A DNA stretch of 64,000 nucleotides from the NCBI GenBank assembly GCA_963835935.1, contig CAWIHK010000001.1, positions 806,001 through 870,000 on the forward strand, in the 5' to 3' direction. A model generated the notes under the pieces. It saw nothing but the letters and a program-made list of their open reading frames with translations, made no database searches and had not been told where the DNA came from. This stretch comes from CAWIHK01 sp963835935 (lineage in GTDB: Bacteria > Bacteroidota > Ignavibacteria > UBA10030 > CAVZMI01). Shown here in pieces: positions 10,452-17,904 of the stretch. Made by a program: the position numbers and the translations under genes. Positions within the stretch are counted from its first letter, which is position 1. The number at the start of each line of letters is the position of its first letter.

Positions 10452-10527
10452 TATGATGAGGTCGATCTTTCATCGCTTGTCCCCACTACTAAAAAAAGTC
10501 CGATTCATTCAAGAATCGGCTTTTTTT
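10452..10527. terminator. Intergenic element with terminator hairpin, copy 1 (of 2 in window)
   Basis: The hairpin stem CCGATTC/GAATCGG (10500-10506 with 10513-10519) is bracketed by seven A and seven T, so it can terminate in both directions between the convergent Fn3 and lysE genes. Upstream of the stem are GGTCGATCTTTC and TGTCCCC.CTAC. The same blocks in the same order recur at 47352-47438 before another terminator in a convergent junction. Confidence 0.7.
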
Positions 10528-10578
10528 ACTACACCGACTTGAATCTCGACATAGTCGGGACCATCATGTATACAAAGC

Positions 10579-10613
10579 AAAAAAGGCCTGCAATTCTAAC
10601 ATAAGGCTTTTTT
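10579..10613. terminator. Second terminator-like hairpin before lysE
   Basis: Six A, then GGCCT, a ~13-base loop, then AAGGC and six T. The stem contains one bulged G. Placed immediately 3' of the minus-strand lysE gene and suited to ending its transcript. The remainder of 10303-10683 holds a short CGAC-ATA-GTCG palindrome near 10548 and no gene. Confidence 0.5.
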
Positions 10614-10683
10614 AAAGTGGTTAGAACACACGCGGCAAAACATCAGTTAATAACTGCAAATAAAAAGAGCATTATAAAATGAC

Positions 10684-11316
10684 TTAATTGCGTTGCACAA
10701 GTAACAGTCTCACTCCTAAAGCAATAAGTACTGCTCCAGTTACCCTTTGTCTCCAGAGGGCGAATGATTTGTTGTATGTGAGCCAATTCGTTATCGCACC
10801 TGTGATGAGCACCAAAGTTGATTCATAAAGAATATCTAAAATTCCTAGTATAGCACCAAGCACCAAAAATTGCATCAGCACTGATCCGCGCATCGGATTA
10901 ACAAATTGCGGGAGAAAGGCAAGAAAAAACAATGCAACTTTAGGATTAAAGAGACCAGTAATTACAGCTTTTATAAATGTGTGAGAGGAACCATTACTTC
11001 TTAAGATCGAGGACAGATCGGTTTGGTTATTCCTTACGAGCAATGCCTTCGTCCCTAAATATAAGAGGTAAGCGGCGCCAACGTATTTCACTACGGTAAA
11101 CGCAAGTGCCGATGTAGCAAGCGCAGTTGACAAACCAAGGGCTGCGGCAAGTGAATAGATAATTGTACTAACATTTAGACCAAGAACTGTTAAAATGCCA
11201 GCTTTCTTACCACCACTAATAGTGTTAGCAAGTGAAAGCGCTTGCGCTGGGCCTGGCGCAAGTATGATGGCGATACTTGCCATTACATAGGTGATGATAG
11301 TTGTTGAATCGAACAC
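10684..11316 (-). CDS. LysE/RhtB-family amino-acid exporter
   Basis: 210 residues, GTG start with AAAAGGAG six bases upstream. The N-terminus carries the family hallmark: a first membrane helix ending APGPAQALSLANTISGGKKAGILTVLGLN. About six hydrophobic segments follow, including FNPKVALFFLAFLPQFVNP, also a LysE signature. Members export amino acids or small metabolites by proton antiport; the substrate cannot be read from sequence. Monocistronic: the 401-base gap upstream separates it from phoU-1. Confidence 0.88.
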   Translation of the reverse strand: MFDSTTIITYVMASIAIILAPGPAQALSLANTISGGKKAGILTVLGLNVSTIIYSLAAALGLSTALATSALAFTVVKYVGAAYLLYLGTKALLVRNNQTDLSSILRSNGSSHTFIKAVITGLFNPKVALFFLAFLPQFVNPMRGSVLMQFLVLGAILGILDILYESTLVLITGAITNWLTYNKSFALWRQRVTGAVLIALGVRLLLVQRN

Positions 11317-11717
11317 GAGATGCTCCTTTTTTCTGAGTTAAAATTAATAAATTTTGCTAAAAAACTTTTGCAGTGTCTTCGTTCACTCGCGTAATTGTAT
11401 TATAAGTAATTCATTTGTTCAACTACTGTTTATATGGTTTCGGTCTAATACGTAATCACTTTATTACGTCAGTTGTCGGATGTATTTTGAAAGAACAATT
11501 TAATTTTAAGAAATACGAAATTAATAACACGAGTTCTATGCGATAAAATCACATAAAGCGTATCCGCGTGCGTGGATTTACATAATTGTGATCGCAATTC
11601 TGCAGCTATGATAGACAGCTTTTATTATTCATATGTCTGACCACAGACTCCATCATTAAACAAAGGACTTTGGAATTCGCTTAAACAATGTCTCCGAAAG
11701 CTTGTACAAAACTATTA
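11317..11717. promoter_or_regulatory. Upstream region of lysE with a 7-bp inverted repeat
   Basis: A gene-free 401 bases. The only structure I see is ACGTAAT (11450-11456) facing ATTACGT (11463-11469) across six bases, about 135 bases upstream of the lysE start. It could be an operator for a dimeric regulator; this is inference from symmetry only. No clear terminator for the phoU-1 operon was found. Confidence 0.3.
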
Positions 11718-12392
11718 TTAGCCCGATTTCTTTTTTTCTTCCGCATGGTGTTTAACCACCCGTGCTTGCGTATGAAAAAGAACTTCCTCGGCAATGTTCG
11801 TCGCTAAATCACCGACACGTTCCATGTTTCTGCTCACAAGACTTAATTCCATTCCACATTCGGCAGTCTGTTTGTTGCTCTTCAGCAATTCGATGACTTT
11901 TCGTATAACTGTTCGATTGAGATCATCGATCTGATCGTCTGATGTTAGAACAATTTGTGCCTTCAGAGGATCAAGAAGTATGAAGCTGTCGATTGCTTCT
12001 TTTAGCATTGTCCTTGTGATTTCTGCCATTTTCGGAATTTCATCCAGTAATTCTACATCGGGAAGCTGACAGAGGAACTGAGCAGCTTGAGCGATGTTTA
12101 CTGCATGATCGCCAATGCGTTCCAAATCGTTGTTAATTTTTGACGCGGCCAGAATAAATCGAAGGTCGCTTGCAACTGGCTGCTGAAGGGCGAGTATATC
12201 AACGATAGCATTGTCGATTTCTATTTCTAGAGAGTCAACTCGTTTATCCGCTTCGATCACTTTTGCTGCCATATCCTGATTTTTTTCCATGAAGGAACGA
12301 ATTGCTGTAGCTATATTTTCCTCTACCACGCTGCCCATTTTGATGAGCGAGGTCTTGAGGCTTTCTAATTCCTTTTGAAAATGACGTTCCAT
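11718..12392 (-). CDS. phoU: PhoU, phosphate transport/signalling regulator (pst-1)
   Basis: 224 residues beginning MERHFQKELESLKTSLIKMG, with the two PhoU three-helix repeats. The metal-binding-type signatures are NDLERIGDHAVNIAQ in the first half and RNMERVGDLATNIAEEVLFH in the second. PhoU couples the Pst transporter to PhoR and restrains phosphate uptake. Last gene of the pst-1 operon, 18 bases after pstB, with AAAAGGAG upstream of the ATG. The length and ends resemble its paralogue at 28538-29209, suggesting each transporter has its own PhoU. Confidence 0.95.
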   Translation of the reverse strand: MERHFQKELESLKTSLIKMGSVVEENIATAIRSFMEKNQDMAAKVIEADKRVDSLEIEIDNAIVDILALQQPVASDLRFILAASKINNDLERIGDHAVNIAQAAQFLCQLPDVELLDEIPKMAEITRTMLKEAIDSFILLDPLKAQIVLTSDDQIDDLNRTVIRKVIELLKSNKQTAECGMELSLVSRNMERVGDLATNIAEEVLFHTQARVVKHHAEEKKKSG

Positions 12393-12410
12393 TTGTATTG
12401 TCTCCTTTTA

Positions 12411-13175
12411 TTATCCAAATCGTCCTGTAATATAATCTTCCGTTTGCTTTTCTTTTGGAGCAGAAAAAATGCGTTTTGTTTCACCAAACTCTATCAATTT
12501 ACCGATATAGAGAAATGCAGTATAATCACTTGCTCGGGCGGCTTGCTGCATATTGTGTGTGACGATGACGATCGTATAATTTTTCTTTAATTCCTGCATT
12601 AGTTCTTCAATCTTCAATGTCGCTATGGGATCGAGCGCCGAACACGGCTCATCCATAAGAATGATCTGCGGTTTCATTGCTAAAACACGTGCAATACATA
12701 AACGTTGCTGTTGTTCTAAAGACAGACGCAGTGCGGATCTATTAAGACGATCTTTCAAATCATCCCAGAGGAGAACATCTTTTAATGACTGTTCTATGAT
12801 TGCTCCATAATTATTTTTTGATTGCTCGCCGTGTATATCCAATCCAAAGGTTATATTTTCTCGCAAAGACAACGGAAAAGGATTTGGCCGCTGAAATACC
12901 ATCCCAACCTTTCGTCGCAACGCGATCAGATCTGTTTCCGGAGAAAAAATGTTGTTCCCCTGAACCAACACATCGCCGTTAACCCGAACTCCTTCTATCA
13001 AATCATTCATTCGATTGAACACACGCACAAGTGTCGATTTGCCGCAACCTGAAGGACCGATCAAAGCTGTTATATACCGTTGTTTGATCGCAAGATCTAT
13101 ATCGATAAGCGCCTGAAATTTTCCATAAAACAAATTGAGGCGACGCGTTTCAATGATCGGTTCAACCTTGCTCAT
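12411..13175 (-). CDS. pstB: PstB paralogue A, phosphate ABC transporter ATPase with altered signature motif
   Basis: 254 residues. Walker A is intact (GPSGCGKST), as are the Q-loop (VFQRPNPFP), Walker B with catalytic Glu (IILMDEP), D-loop (SALDP) and switch His (VTHNMQQAA). The ABC signature reads LSLEQQQR where PstB normally has LSGGQQQR. The codons are clear and in frame (tct tta gaa caa). The start overlaps the stop of the paralogue just upstream by four bases, so the two are translationally coupled in the order pstS-C-A-B-B-phoU. PstB normally acts as a homodimer on PstC/PstA; two tandem paralogues raise the possibility of a heterodimer (see findings). Confidence 0.93.
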   Translation of the reverse strand: MSKVEPIIETRRLNLFYGKFQALIDIDLAIKQRYITALIGPSGCGKSTLVRVFNRMNDLIEGVRVNGDVLVQGNNIFSPETDLIALRRKVGMVFQRPNPFPLSLRENITFGLDIHGEQSKNNYGAIIEQSLKDVLLWDDLKDRLNRSALRLSLEQQQRLCIARVLAMKPQIILMDEPCSALDPIATLKIEELMQELKKNYTIVIVTHNMQQAARASDYTAFLYIGKLIEFGETKRIFSAPKEKQTEDYITGRFG

Positions 13176-13933
13176 CCGAATTTTCCCGTAAGATAATCAT
13201 CTGTGCGTTTATCCTGTGACATTGTAAAGAGACGCTTTGTATCGTTCAGTTCTACCAACTCGCCCATCAAGAGAAATGCAGTCCTATCTCCGACACGTGC
13301 TGCCTGAGCAACATTGTTTGTCACAAGAATGATCGTGTAACGTTCTTTCAGCACCCGTAAAGTTTCTTCGACACGTGCCGTGGAAATAGGATCGAGTCCC
13401 GACGTCGGCTCATCGAACATAATAATCTCCGGTTCAACTGCGAGTATGCGTGCAATGCATAACCGTTGCTGCTGGCCGCCGGAGAGATTCATAGCTGGGG
13501 AATCGAGCCGGTCTTTTACCTCGTCCCAAAGATACGCTTCACGCAGTCCCTTTTCCACAATCTTGGCAAGCTTTGATTTGTTCTTGATGCCATGCATCCG
13601 TGGCCCGTATGCGATGTTATCAAAGATGGATAATGGTAACGGGAACGGTAATGCAAACACAATGCTGACTCTTTTCCGCAGCGATTCCACATCAAGGTTG
13701 TCAATGTCTTGGCCGTCGATTAATATTTTACCGCTCTTGCTGTACGCATCATTAAGATCGTTAAGGCGATTCAGCGATTGCAAAAAAGATGACTTGCCGG
13801 AATTTGCAGGTCCAATGATTGTGAAAATTTCATTTCTAAATATATCGAGATTTAATCCTTTTATTGCAACCGTATCTCCAAAGTTTAAAGTAAGATTCTG
13901 GACGGATATTTTTGGCGTCATTGTGTCTACCAT
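13172..13933 (-). CDS. pstB: PstB paralogue B, phosphate ABC transporter ATPase with degenerate ATP-binding motifs
   Basis: 253 residues, clearly PstB-like throughout (ends RTDDYLTGKFG). The signature is intact (LSGGQQQRLCIARIL) and Walker B keeps its Glu (IIMFDEPTSGLDP). Three nucleotide-contacting motifs deviate: Walker A is GPANSGKSS (fourth position Asn instead of Gly), the Q-loop is VFALPFPLP (Ala for Gln), and the switch position is VTNNVAQAA (Asn for His). These losses complement the altered signature of the neighbouring PstB. It overlaps pstA by seven bases and pstB-A by four, a tightly coupled operon. Expected to bind but hardly hydrolyse ATP at its own Walker A site. Confidence 0.92.
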   Translation of the reverse strand: MVDTMTPKISVQNLTLNFGDTVAIKGLNLDIFRNEIFTIIGPANSGKSSFLQSLNRLNDLNDAYSKSGKILIDGQDIDNLDVESLRKRVSIVFALPFPLPLSIFDNIAYGPRMHGIKNKSKLAKIVEKGLREAYLWDEVKDRLDSPAMNLSGGQQQRLCIARILAVEPEIIMFDEPTSGLDPISTARVEETLRVLKERYTIILVTNNVAQAARVGDRTAFLLMGELVELNDTKRLFTMSQDKRTDDYLTGKFG

Positions 13934-14772
13934 TTTTTCCGTTTCCTGAATTGATATCGAAGAATGATGGCGGCAAGATTGAGAACTAATACTAATAAAA
14001 GTAAAACTAGCGCAGTACCATAGCGGACATTTTCAGGTATGCCGGGTACTTGCGTCGAGATAACATATAGATGATACGGCAATGCCATTGTTTGATCGAA
14101 CACTGATTGCGGCAACCTTGGAAGATAGAACGCTGCAACGGTAAAGAGAATTGGCGCAGTTTCTCCGGCAGCGCGCCCAAGGCCAAGAATTGTTCCAGTT
14201 AAAATTCCGGGAAGCGCGTGCGGCAGAACGGAATGCCGAATTGTTTGCCACTTGCTTGCACCGAGCGATAAGCTTACGATGCGAAATGATTTTGGAACAC
14301 TTTCCAATGCTTCACGCGACGCCGTGATGATCACAGGTAAAATCATAATTCCTAATGTCAGCGAGCCGGAAAGAATAGAAGCGCCAAATCCTAAAAACAA
14401 AACAAAGACGCCTAATCCAAAGAGGCCGTACACAACAGATGGAACACCGGCAAGATTAACAATTGCCAGTTTTACAATACGGCTTAAGGCATTGTCGCGG
14501 GAATATTCCACAAGATATATTGCCGATAAAACTCCCAGCGGTACGGCAAAAACTATTGCCCCGAGAACCAGATATAGCGTTCCCAAAATTGCCGGAAATA
14601 TTCCACCCGACATCATTCCATTTGTCGGCATTTCAAAAAGGAAGCTGAAATTTATAGCAGAAATCCCTTTAATGAAGATGATTGCCAAAATAACCAGCGC
14701 CGGTATTACGACAATGAGTGTGCATAAGAAAAGAAAACTGAATGCTATTTTTTGTTCAAGCTTAACGTTCAT
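13927..14772 (-). CDS. pstA: PstA, phosphate ABC transporter permease (pst-1)
   Basis: 281 residues with about six membrane helices. The coupling-helix (EAA-like) region SREALESVPKSFRIVSLSLGASKWQTIRHSVLPHALPG is typical of PstA, as is the later GRAAGETAPILFT. Forms the inner-membrane channel with PstC (14790-15662). It overlaps the following pstB by seven bases and lies 17 bases after pstC. Ends with a basic tail (RYQFRKRKKW). Confidence 0.95.
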   Translation of the reverse strand: MNVKLEQKIAFSFLFLCTLIVVIPALVILAIIFIKGISAINFSFLFEMPTNGMMSGGIFPAILGTLYLVLGAIVFAVPLGVLSAIYLVEYSRDNALSRIVKLAIVNLAGVPSVVYGLFGLGVFVLFLGFGASILSGSLTLGIMILPVIITASREALESVPKSFRIVSLSLGASKWQTIRHSVLPHALPGILTGTILGLGRAAGETAPILFTVAAFYLPRLPQSVFDQTMALPYHLYVISTQVPGIPENVRYGTALVLLLLVLVLNLAAIILRYQFRKRKKW

Positions 14773-14789
14773 TTATTCTTTCGTTTCTA

Positions 14790-15662
14790 TTACTTCCTAG
14801 TTTTGTTAAGATAGAGATCGGCAACGCCGTTGATAAGAAAAGTAATAATAAACAACACTATTCCTATTGCAAATAGCGCGGCATAGTGTTCGCCGCCCTG
14901 AACAGTCTCGCCCATTTCTGCTGCAACTGTTGCCGTTAATGTGCGGACTGGCTGAAGAATGCTGTGCGGAATTAGTGCCGCATTTCCTGTTACCATCATT
15001 ACAGCCATCGTTTCACCGATCACTCTGCCAATTCCAAGCATAACGGCAGCCATCATACCGGGACGTGCAGCATATGCAACGATACGCCAGGTGGTTTGCC
15101 ACTTTGTTGCACCCATTGCAATTGCGGCTTCTCGGTACTGGCGAGGTACAGCAGTGATTGCATCTTCGGCAATTGAAACAATTGTCGGCATAGCCATAAA
15201 TGCGAGAGTGATGGAACCGGAGAGCGCCGTAAGTCCGGTTGGAAGATTGAATATACTTTTAATGAATGGACCCAGTGTAACCATACCAATGAATCCGATC
15301 ACTACAGAAGGGATAGCCGCAAGCAACTCAATCCCGGCTTTCAAAATTTCTTTTGTTTTGTGTGTAGCAATTTCCGCAATGAAAAGTGCACTGGCGATTC
15401 CTATTGGGATAGAAATAATTCCTGCACCGGTGGTTACTACTATTGATCCGAGTATTAAAGGTAATATTCCAAATTGCGGCGGATCAGAAATAGGATACCA
15501 ATTACGTGCAAATAGAAAGTCCGTGATCGGAACTCTCCAAAAAATAGAAAGGCCATCTTTCAGCAGAAAGGCAAAAATCAAAGCGACAATTACGATGGAC
15601 ATGACGCCGCTGATGAAAATCATTCGCTCAATGAAGAACTCTTTTATTTTTCGAAACTGCAT
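14790..15662 (-). CDS. pstC: PstC, phosphate ABC transporter permease (pst-1)
   Basis: 290 residues, about six membrane helices. The permease loop DAITAVPRQYREAAIAMGATKWQTTWRIVAYAARPG, followed by GRVIGETMAVMMVTGN, identifies PstC rather than PstA. Its N-terminal helix follows a short basic segment (FRKIKEFFIERM). Second gene of the operon, 21 bases downstream of pstS. Shorter than the paralogue of pst-2 (290 against 324), the difference being mostly at the N-terminus. Confidence 0.95.
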   Translation of the reverse strand: MQFRKIKEFFIERMIFISGVMSIVIVALIFAFLLKDGLSIFWRVPITDFLFARNWYPISDPPQFGILPLILGSIVVTTGAGIISIPIGIASALFIAEIATHKTKEILKAGIELLAAIPSVVIGFIGMVTLGPFIKSIFNLPTGLTALSGSITLAFMAMPTIVSIAEDAITAVPRQYREAAIAMGATKWQTTWRIVAYAARPGMMAAVMLGIGRVIGETMAVMMVTGNAALIPHSILQPVRTLTATVAAEMGETVQGGEHYAALFAIGIVLFIITFLINGVADLYLNKTRK

Positions 15663-15683
15663 ATTGTTCTATGTGCCCCGTTG

Positions 15684-16565
15684 TTAATTCTTCTCTTCCA
15701 AAGGATTGACAGGAACAAAGTCTAACTTCTTTACAACCTGCTGTCCTGCCGATGAAAGCACATATTCAAGAAATGCTTTGACTAACCCCGTCGGCTCTCC
15801 TTTTATGTACATTAAGAGCGGGCGAGAAATAGGATATGCGCCGCTTATTACATTTTCTGTTGTGGGTGGAATCGCAGGTGAATTTTTTTCTTTCGCTACC
15901 TTGATGGCTTTTTCTTTCTCGGTGATGTAACCCATGCCGTAATAACCTATGGCATCCAGGTTTTGTGAAACTTCATCGGCAATTGCCTGTGAACTTGAAA
16001 GAAGCAGCGCTTCAGGAGTAAACTCTTCTTTACCGTCTGCTTTTCCTTTGCGAAGCACATGTTCTTTAAAATACACATGAGTACCGGAGTTAACTTCGCG
16101 TGAGAGCAGAACAATTTTTGCATCGCGTCCGCCGAGTTCTTTCCAGTTTTTGATCTTTCCGGTGAAAATATCGGCGAGCTGATCGATGGTGAGTTCAGAT
16201 ATTTTATTCGCAGGATTCACGACTACAGCAAGCCCATCAAGCGCTACGATGATTTTATTTGGAGTAAAGCCTCTTGATTCTGCAAGCTTGATCTCGCTTT
16301 CTTTCATCTCACGCGATAGTTCCGCAATATCGCACGTATTATTTACCAATGCCGTAATGCCTGTTCCCGATCCGCCGCCCGTTACAGATACAGATACTCC
16401 CGGATTTTGTTTCATGTAAGCTTCTGCCCACGCTTGCCCGAGATTGACCATCGTATCGGAACCTTTTATTTGTAAACCATTCGATTGGTCACTTTTTCTT
16501 CCACAACCTGATAATATGGCAATACATAACAATATCGAAAAGATATATAGTGATGTTTGTTTCAT
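15684..16565 (-). CDS. pstS: PstS, phosphate-binding lipoprotein (pst-1)
   Basis: I start at the ATG at 16565 (AGGA nine bases upstream), not at an upstream codon that adds 16 residues. This start gives a clean lipoprotein signal, MKQTSLYIFSILLCIAILSGC, with lipobox LSGC. The 293-residue protein has the PstS binding motifs: GSDTM near the N-terminus, GGGSGTGI, the SREVNSGTHVYF segment, and DAIGYYGMGYI. It delivers phosphate to PstC/PstA. A Pho-type box and a -10-like TATATT lie 51-95 bases upstream of the start, so induction by PhoB under phosphate shortage is expected. Confidence 0.94.
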   Translation of the reverse strand: MKQTSLYIFSILLCIAILSGCGRKSDQSNGLQIKGSDTMVNLGQAWAEAYMKQNPGVSVSVTGGGSGTGITALVNNTCDIAELSREMKESEIKLAESRGFTPNKIIVALDGLAVVVNPANKISELTIDQLADIFTGKIKNWKELGGRDAKIVLLSREVNSGTHVYFKEHVLRKGKADGKEEFTPEALLLSSSQAIADEVSQNLDAIGYYGMGYITEKEKAIKVAKEKNSPAIPPTTENVISGAYPISRPLLMYIKGEPTGLVKAFLEYVLSSAGQQVVKKLDFVPVNPLEEKN

Positions 16566-16615
16566 ACGGGTTATCCTTTCAAAATATTCAATTTTGATCT
16601 TAATTTTGTACATCC

Positions 16616-16660
16616 AATATACAAAATTATTGTGTAAACCTGTGTTATGAAATTGTTAAG
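16616..16660 (-). promoter_or_regulatory. Pho-type box and -10 for pstS-1
   Basis: Read toward pstS, three 7-base units CTTAACA, CATAACA and TTTACAC are separated by exactly four bases (16660 down to 16632). A -10-like TATATT (16621-16616) begins 10 bases after the last unit. A box directly abutting the -10, with no -35, is the arrangement of PhoB-activated promoters. The best site of the set. Confidence 0.8.
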
Positions 16661-16835
16661 AAATAAGAGCCGGATAATTGCACATTTAATCTTTAAGAAA
16701 AAGGTAGACTTAAAACTTCTAGGTAGTTTAGAAAGAAATGATTAAAGAATTGGTTTCTTATTATTTAATTTCGGCGTGACGCTTCACAATGCATGCTTGA
16801 GTGTAGAAGATAACTTTTTTTATAATATTTTATGT

Positions 16836-17015
16836 TCAGAAGGCATGGAGAAAGATCCCAAATAATGCCAGAGCAAAACCTACAATGCTGATGTATGTAT
16901 AAAATTCACGATCACTTATTGGTTTAGAGTTTTCATCCTCAGTATTTTCTACCGGAAGAAATTGTTGTACCAACCAAAAGGCAAATGGTTTTGCAGGTTC
17001 TGGATAGAATTTCAT
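16836..17015 (-). CDS. Small Pho-associated membrane protein, copy A
   Basis: A 59-residue open frame. The ribosome binding site is strong (GGAGG four bases before the ATG at 17015). Sequence features: a hydrophilic N-terminus with PFAFWLVQQFLP, an acidic linker (ENTEDEN), then PISDREF and a single C-terminal membrane span (YISIVGFALALFGIFLHAF), so it is probably tail-anchored. A homologue lies at 47121-47306: the pattern PFAF-x-LV-x-QFLP, N, DE, PIS-x-R-x-F is conserved at the same spacing, which shows that both are real genes. A Pho-type box oriented toward it is centred ~100 bases upstream. Not a family I recognise. It sits between pstS-1 and phoB and may be a small regulator of the transporter or of PhoR; that role is inference. 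Confidence 0.8.
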   Translation of the reverse strand: MKFYPEPAKPFAFWLVQQFLPVENTEDENSKPISDREFYTYISIVGFALALFGIFLHAF

Positions 17016-17101
17016 ATAACCTCCATTTGATATTTTAATTCTTAGACACTTTATATCATCTTTGAACTCAAAACAAATATAGAATTCGCATATTACCTGG
17101 C

Positions 17102-17130
17102 ACTTAAGAAATTATTATGAAATTGTTAAG
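17102..17130 (-). promoter_or_regulatory. Pho-type box for small membrane protein A
   Basis: Read toward the small gene: CTTAACA, CATAATA and CTTAAGT, four bases apart. The first eleven bases are identical to those of the pstS-1 box. A TAATAT follows six bases after the third unit, closer than in the other sites. The phoB gene lies on the other side; the unit orientation favours the small gene. Confidence 0.65.
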
Positions 17131-17211
17131 ATTGTTCCTTGTTCTGTCAGTGACTTGCAATAGATAAATCTGAACTCTATATTTAAATTGTTCGATTATT
17201 TATTAGGAACT

Positions 17212-17901
17212 ATGAAAAAAACTATACTTGTTGTTGATGACGAAAAGGATATTGTCGATCTTCTTTCCTACAACCTTTCGAAAGAAGGATTTATTGTTAT
17301 CACTGCGCGCAATGGAAAAGAAGCTCTAGAAAAGGCCAGGCAGAACCCGGATTTGATTATTTTAGATGTGATGATGCCAGAAATGAACGGGCTGCAAGTT
17401 GTTCAGGAATTAAAAAAGGATAAGAAGATGGCATCCATCCCCGTGCTTATGCTAACTGCTAAGGGATCCGAAACAGATGAAATAGTAGGATTAGAAGTCG
17501 GCGCGGATGATTATATTGTAAAGCCGGTGAAGATTGGAAAAATTGTTGCGCGTGTGCATGCAGCATTACGCAGGCAAGAAAAATCCGCTCAAAAGGTGTT
17601 ACCGGATATGGATGTTATAAAGATTAAAGATTTAGAGATCAATGTATCAAGTTATACTGTGAGTATCAGAAATAAAAAACTTGTGCTTCCACGTAAAGAG
17701 TTTGAGACACTTGTATATCTTATTCGAAACCAGGGAAGAGTGCTCTCACGGGAGTCCATTCTTAATGCTGTGTGGGGAGAAAATGTATACGTAGTAGATA
17801 GGACGGTCGATGTTCATATTAGAAAAATTCGTGAAAAACTTGGCGAGTATGCGGATTTTATTGAAACTGTTGCTGGTGTTGGATATAGATTCAAAAAATA
17901 A
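17212..17901 (+). CDS. phoB: PhoB-type response regulator
   Basis: I chose the ATG at 17212 (TTAGGAAC upstream), giving MKKTILVVDDEKD; an upstream TTG would add eight residues before the receiver. 229 residues. The receiver domain has the acidic pair DDE, phospho-acceptor Asp in LIILDVMMPEMNG, Thr in MLTAK and Lys in DDYIVKPV. The C-terminal winged helix (LVLPRKEFETLVYLIRN...VDRTVDVHIRKIREKL...VGYRFKK) is of OmpR/PhoB type. It is followed three bases later by the kinase. Its placement between two pst operons identifies it as the phosphate regulator and the presumed reader of the Pho-type boxes. Confidence 0.93.
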   Translation: MKKTILVVDDEKDIVDLLSYNLSKEGFIVITARNGKEALEKARQNPDLIILDVMMPEMNGLQVVQELKKDKKMASIPVLMLTAKGSETDEIVGLEVGADDYIVKPVKIGKIVARVHAALRRQEKSAQKVLPDMDVIKIKDLEINVSSYTVSIRNKKLVLPRKEFETLVYLIRNQGRVLSRESILNAVWGENVYVVDRTVDVHIRKIREKLGEYADFIETVAGVGYRFKK

Positions 17902-17904
17902 CTT

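Noticed and set aside
12690..12735. LSLEQ in PstB-A as a frameshift artefact
   Set aside because: The reading frame is continuous and conserved on both sides, and only two residues of the signature differ, so it is a substitution.
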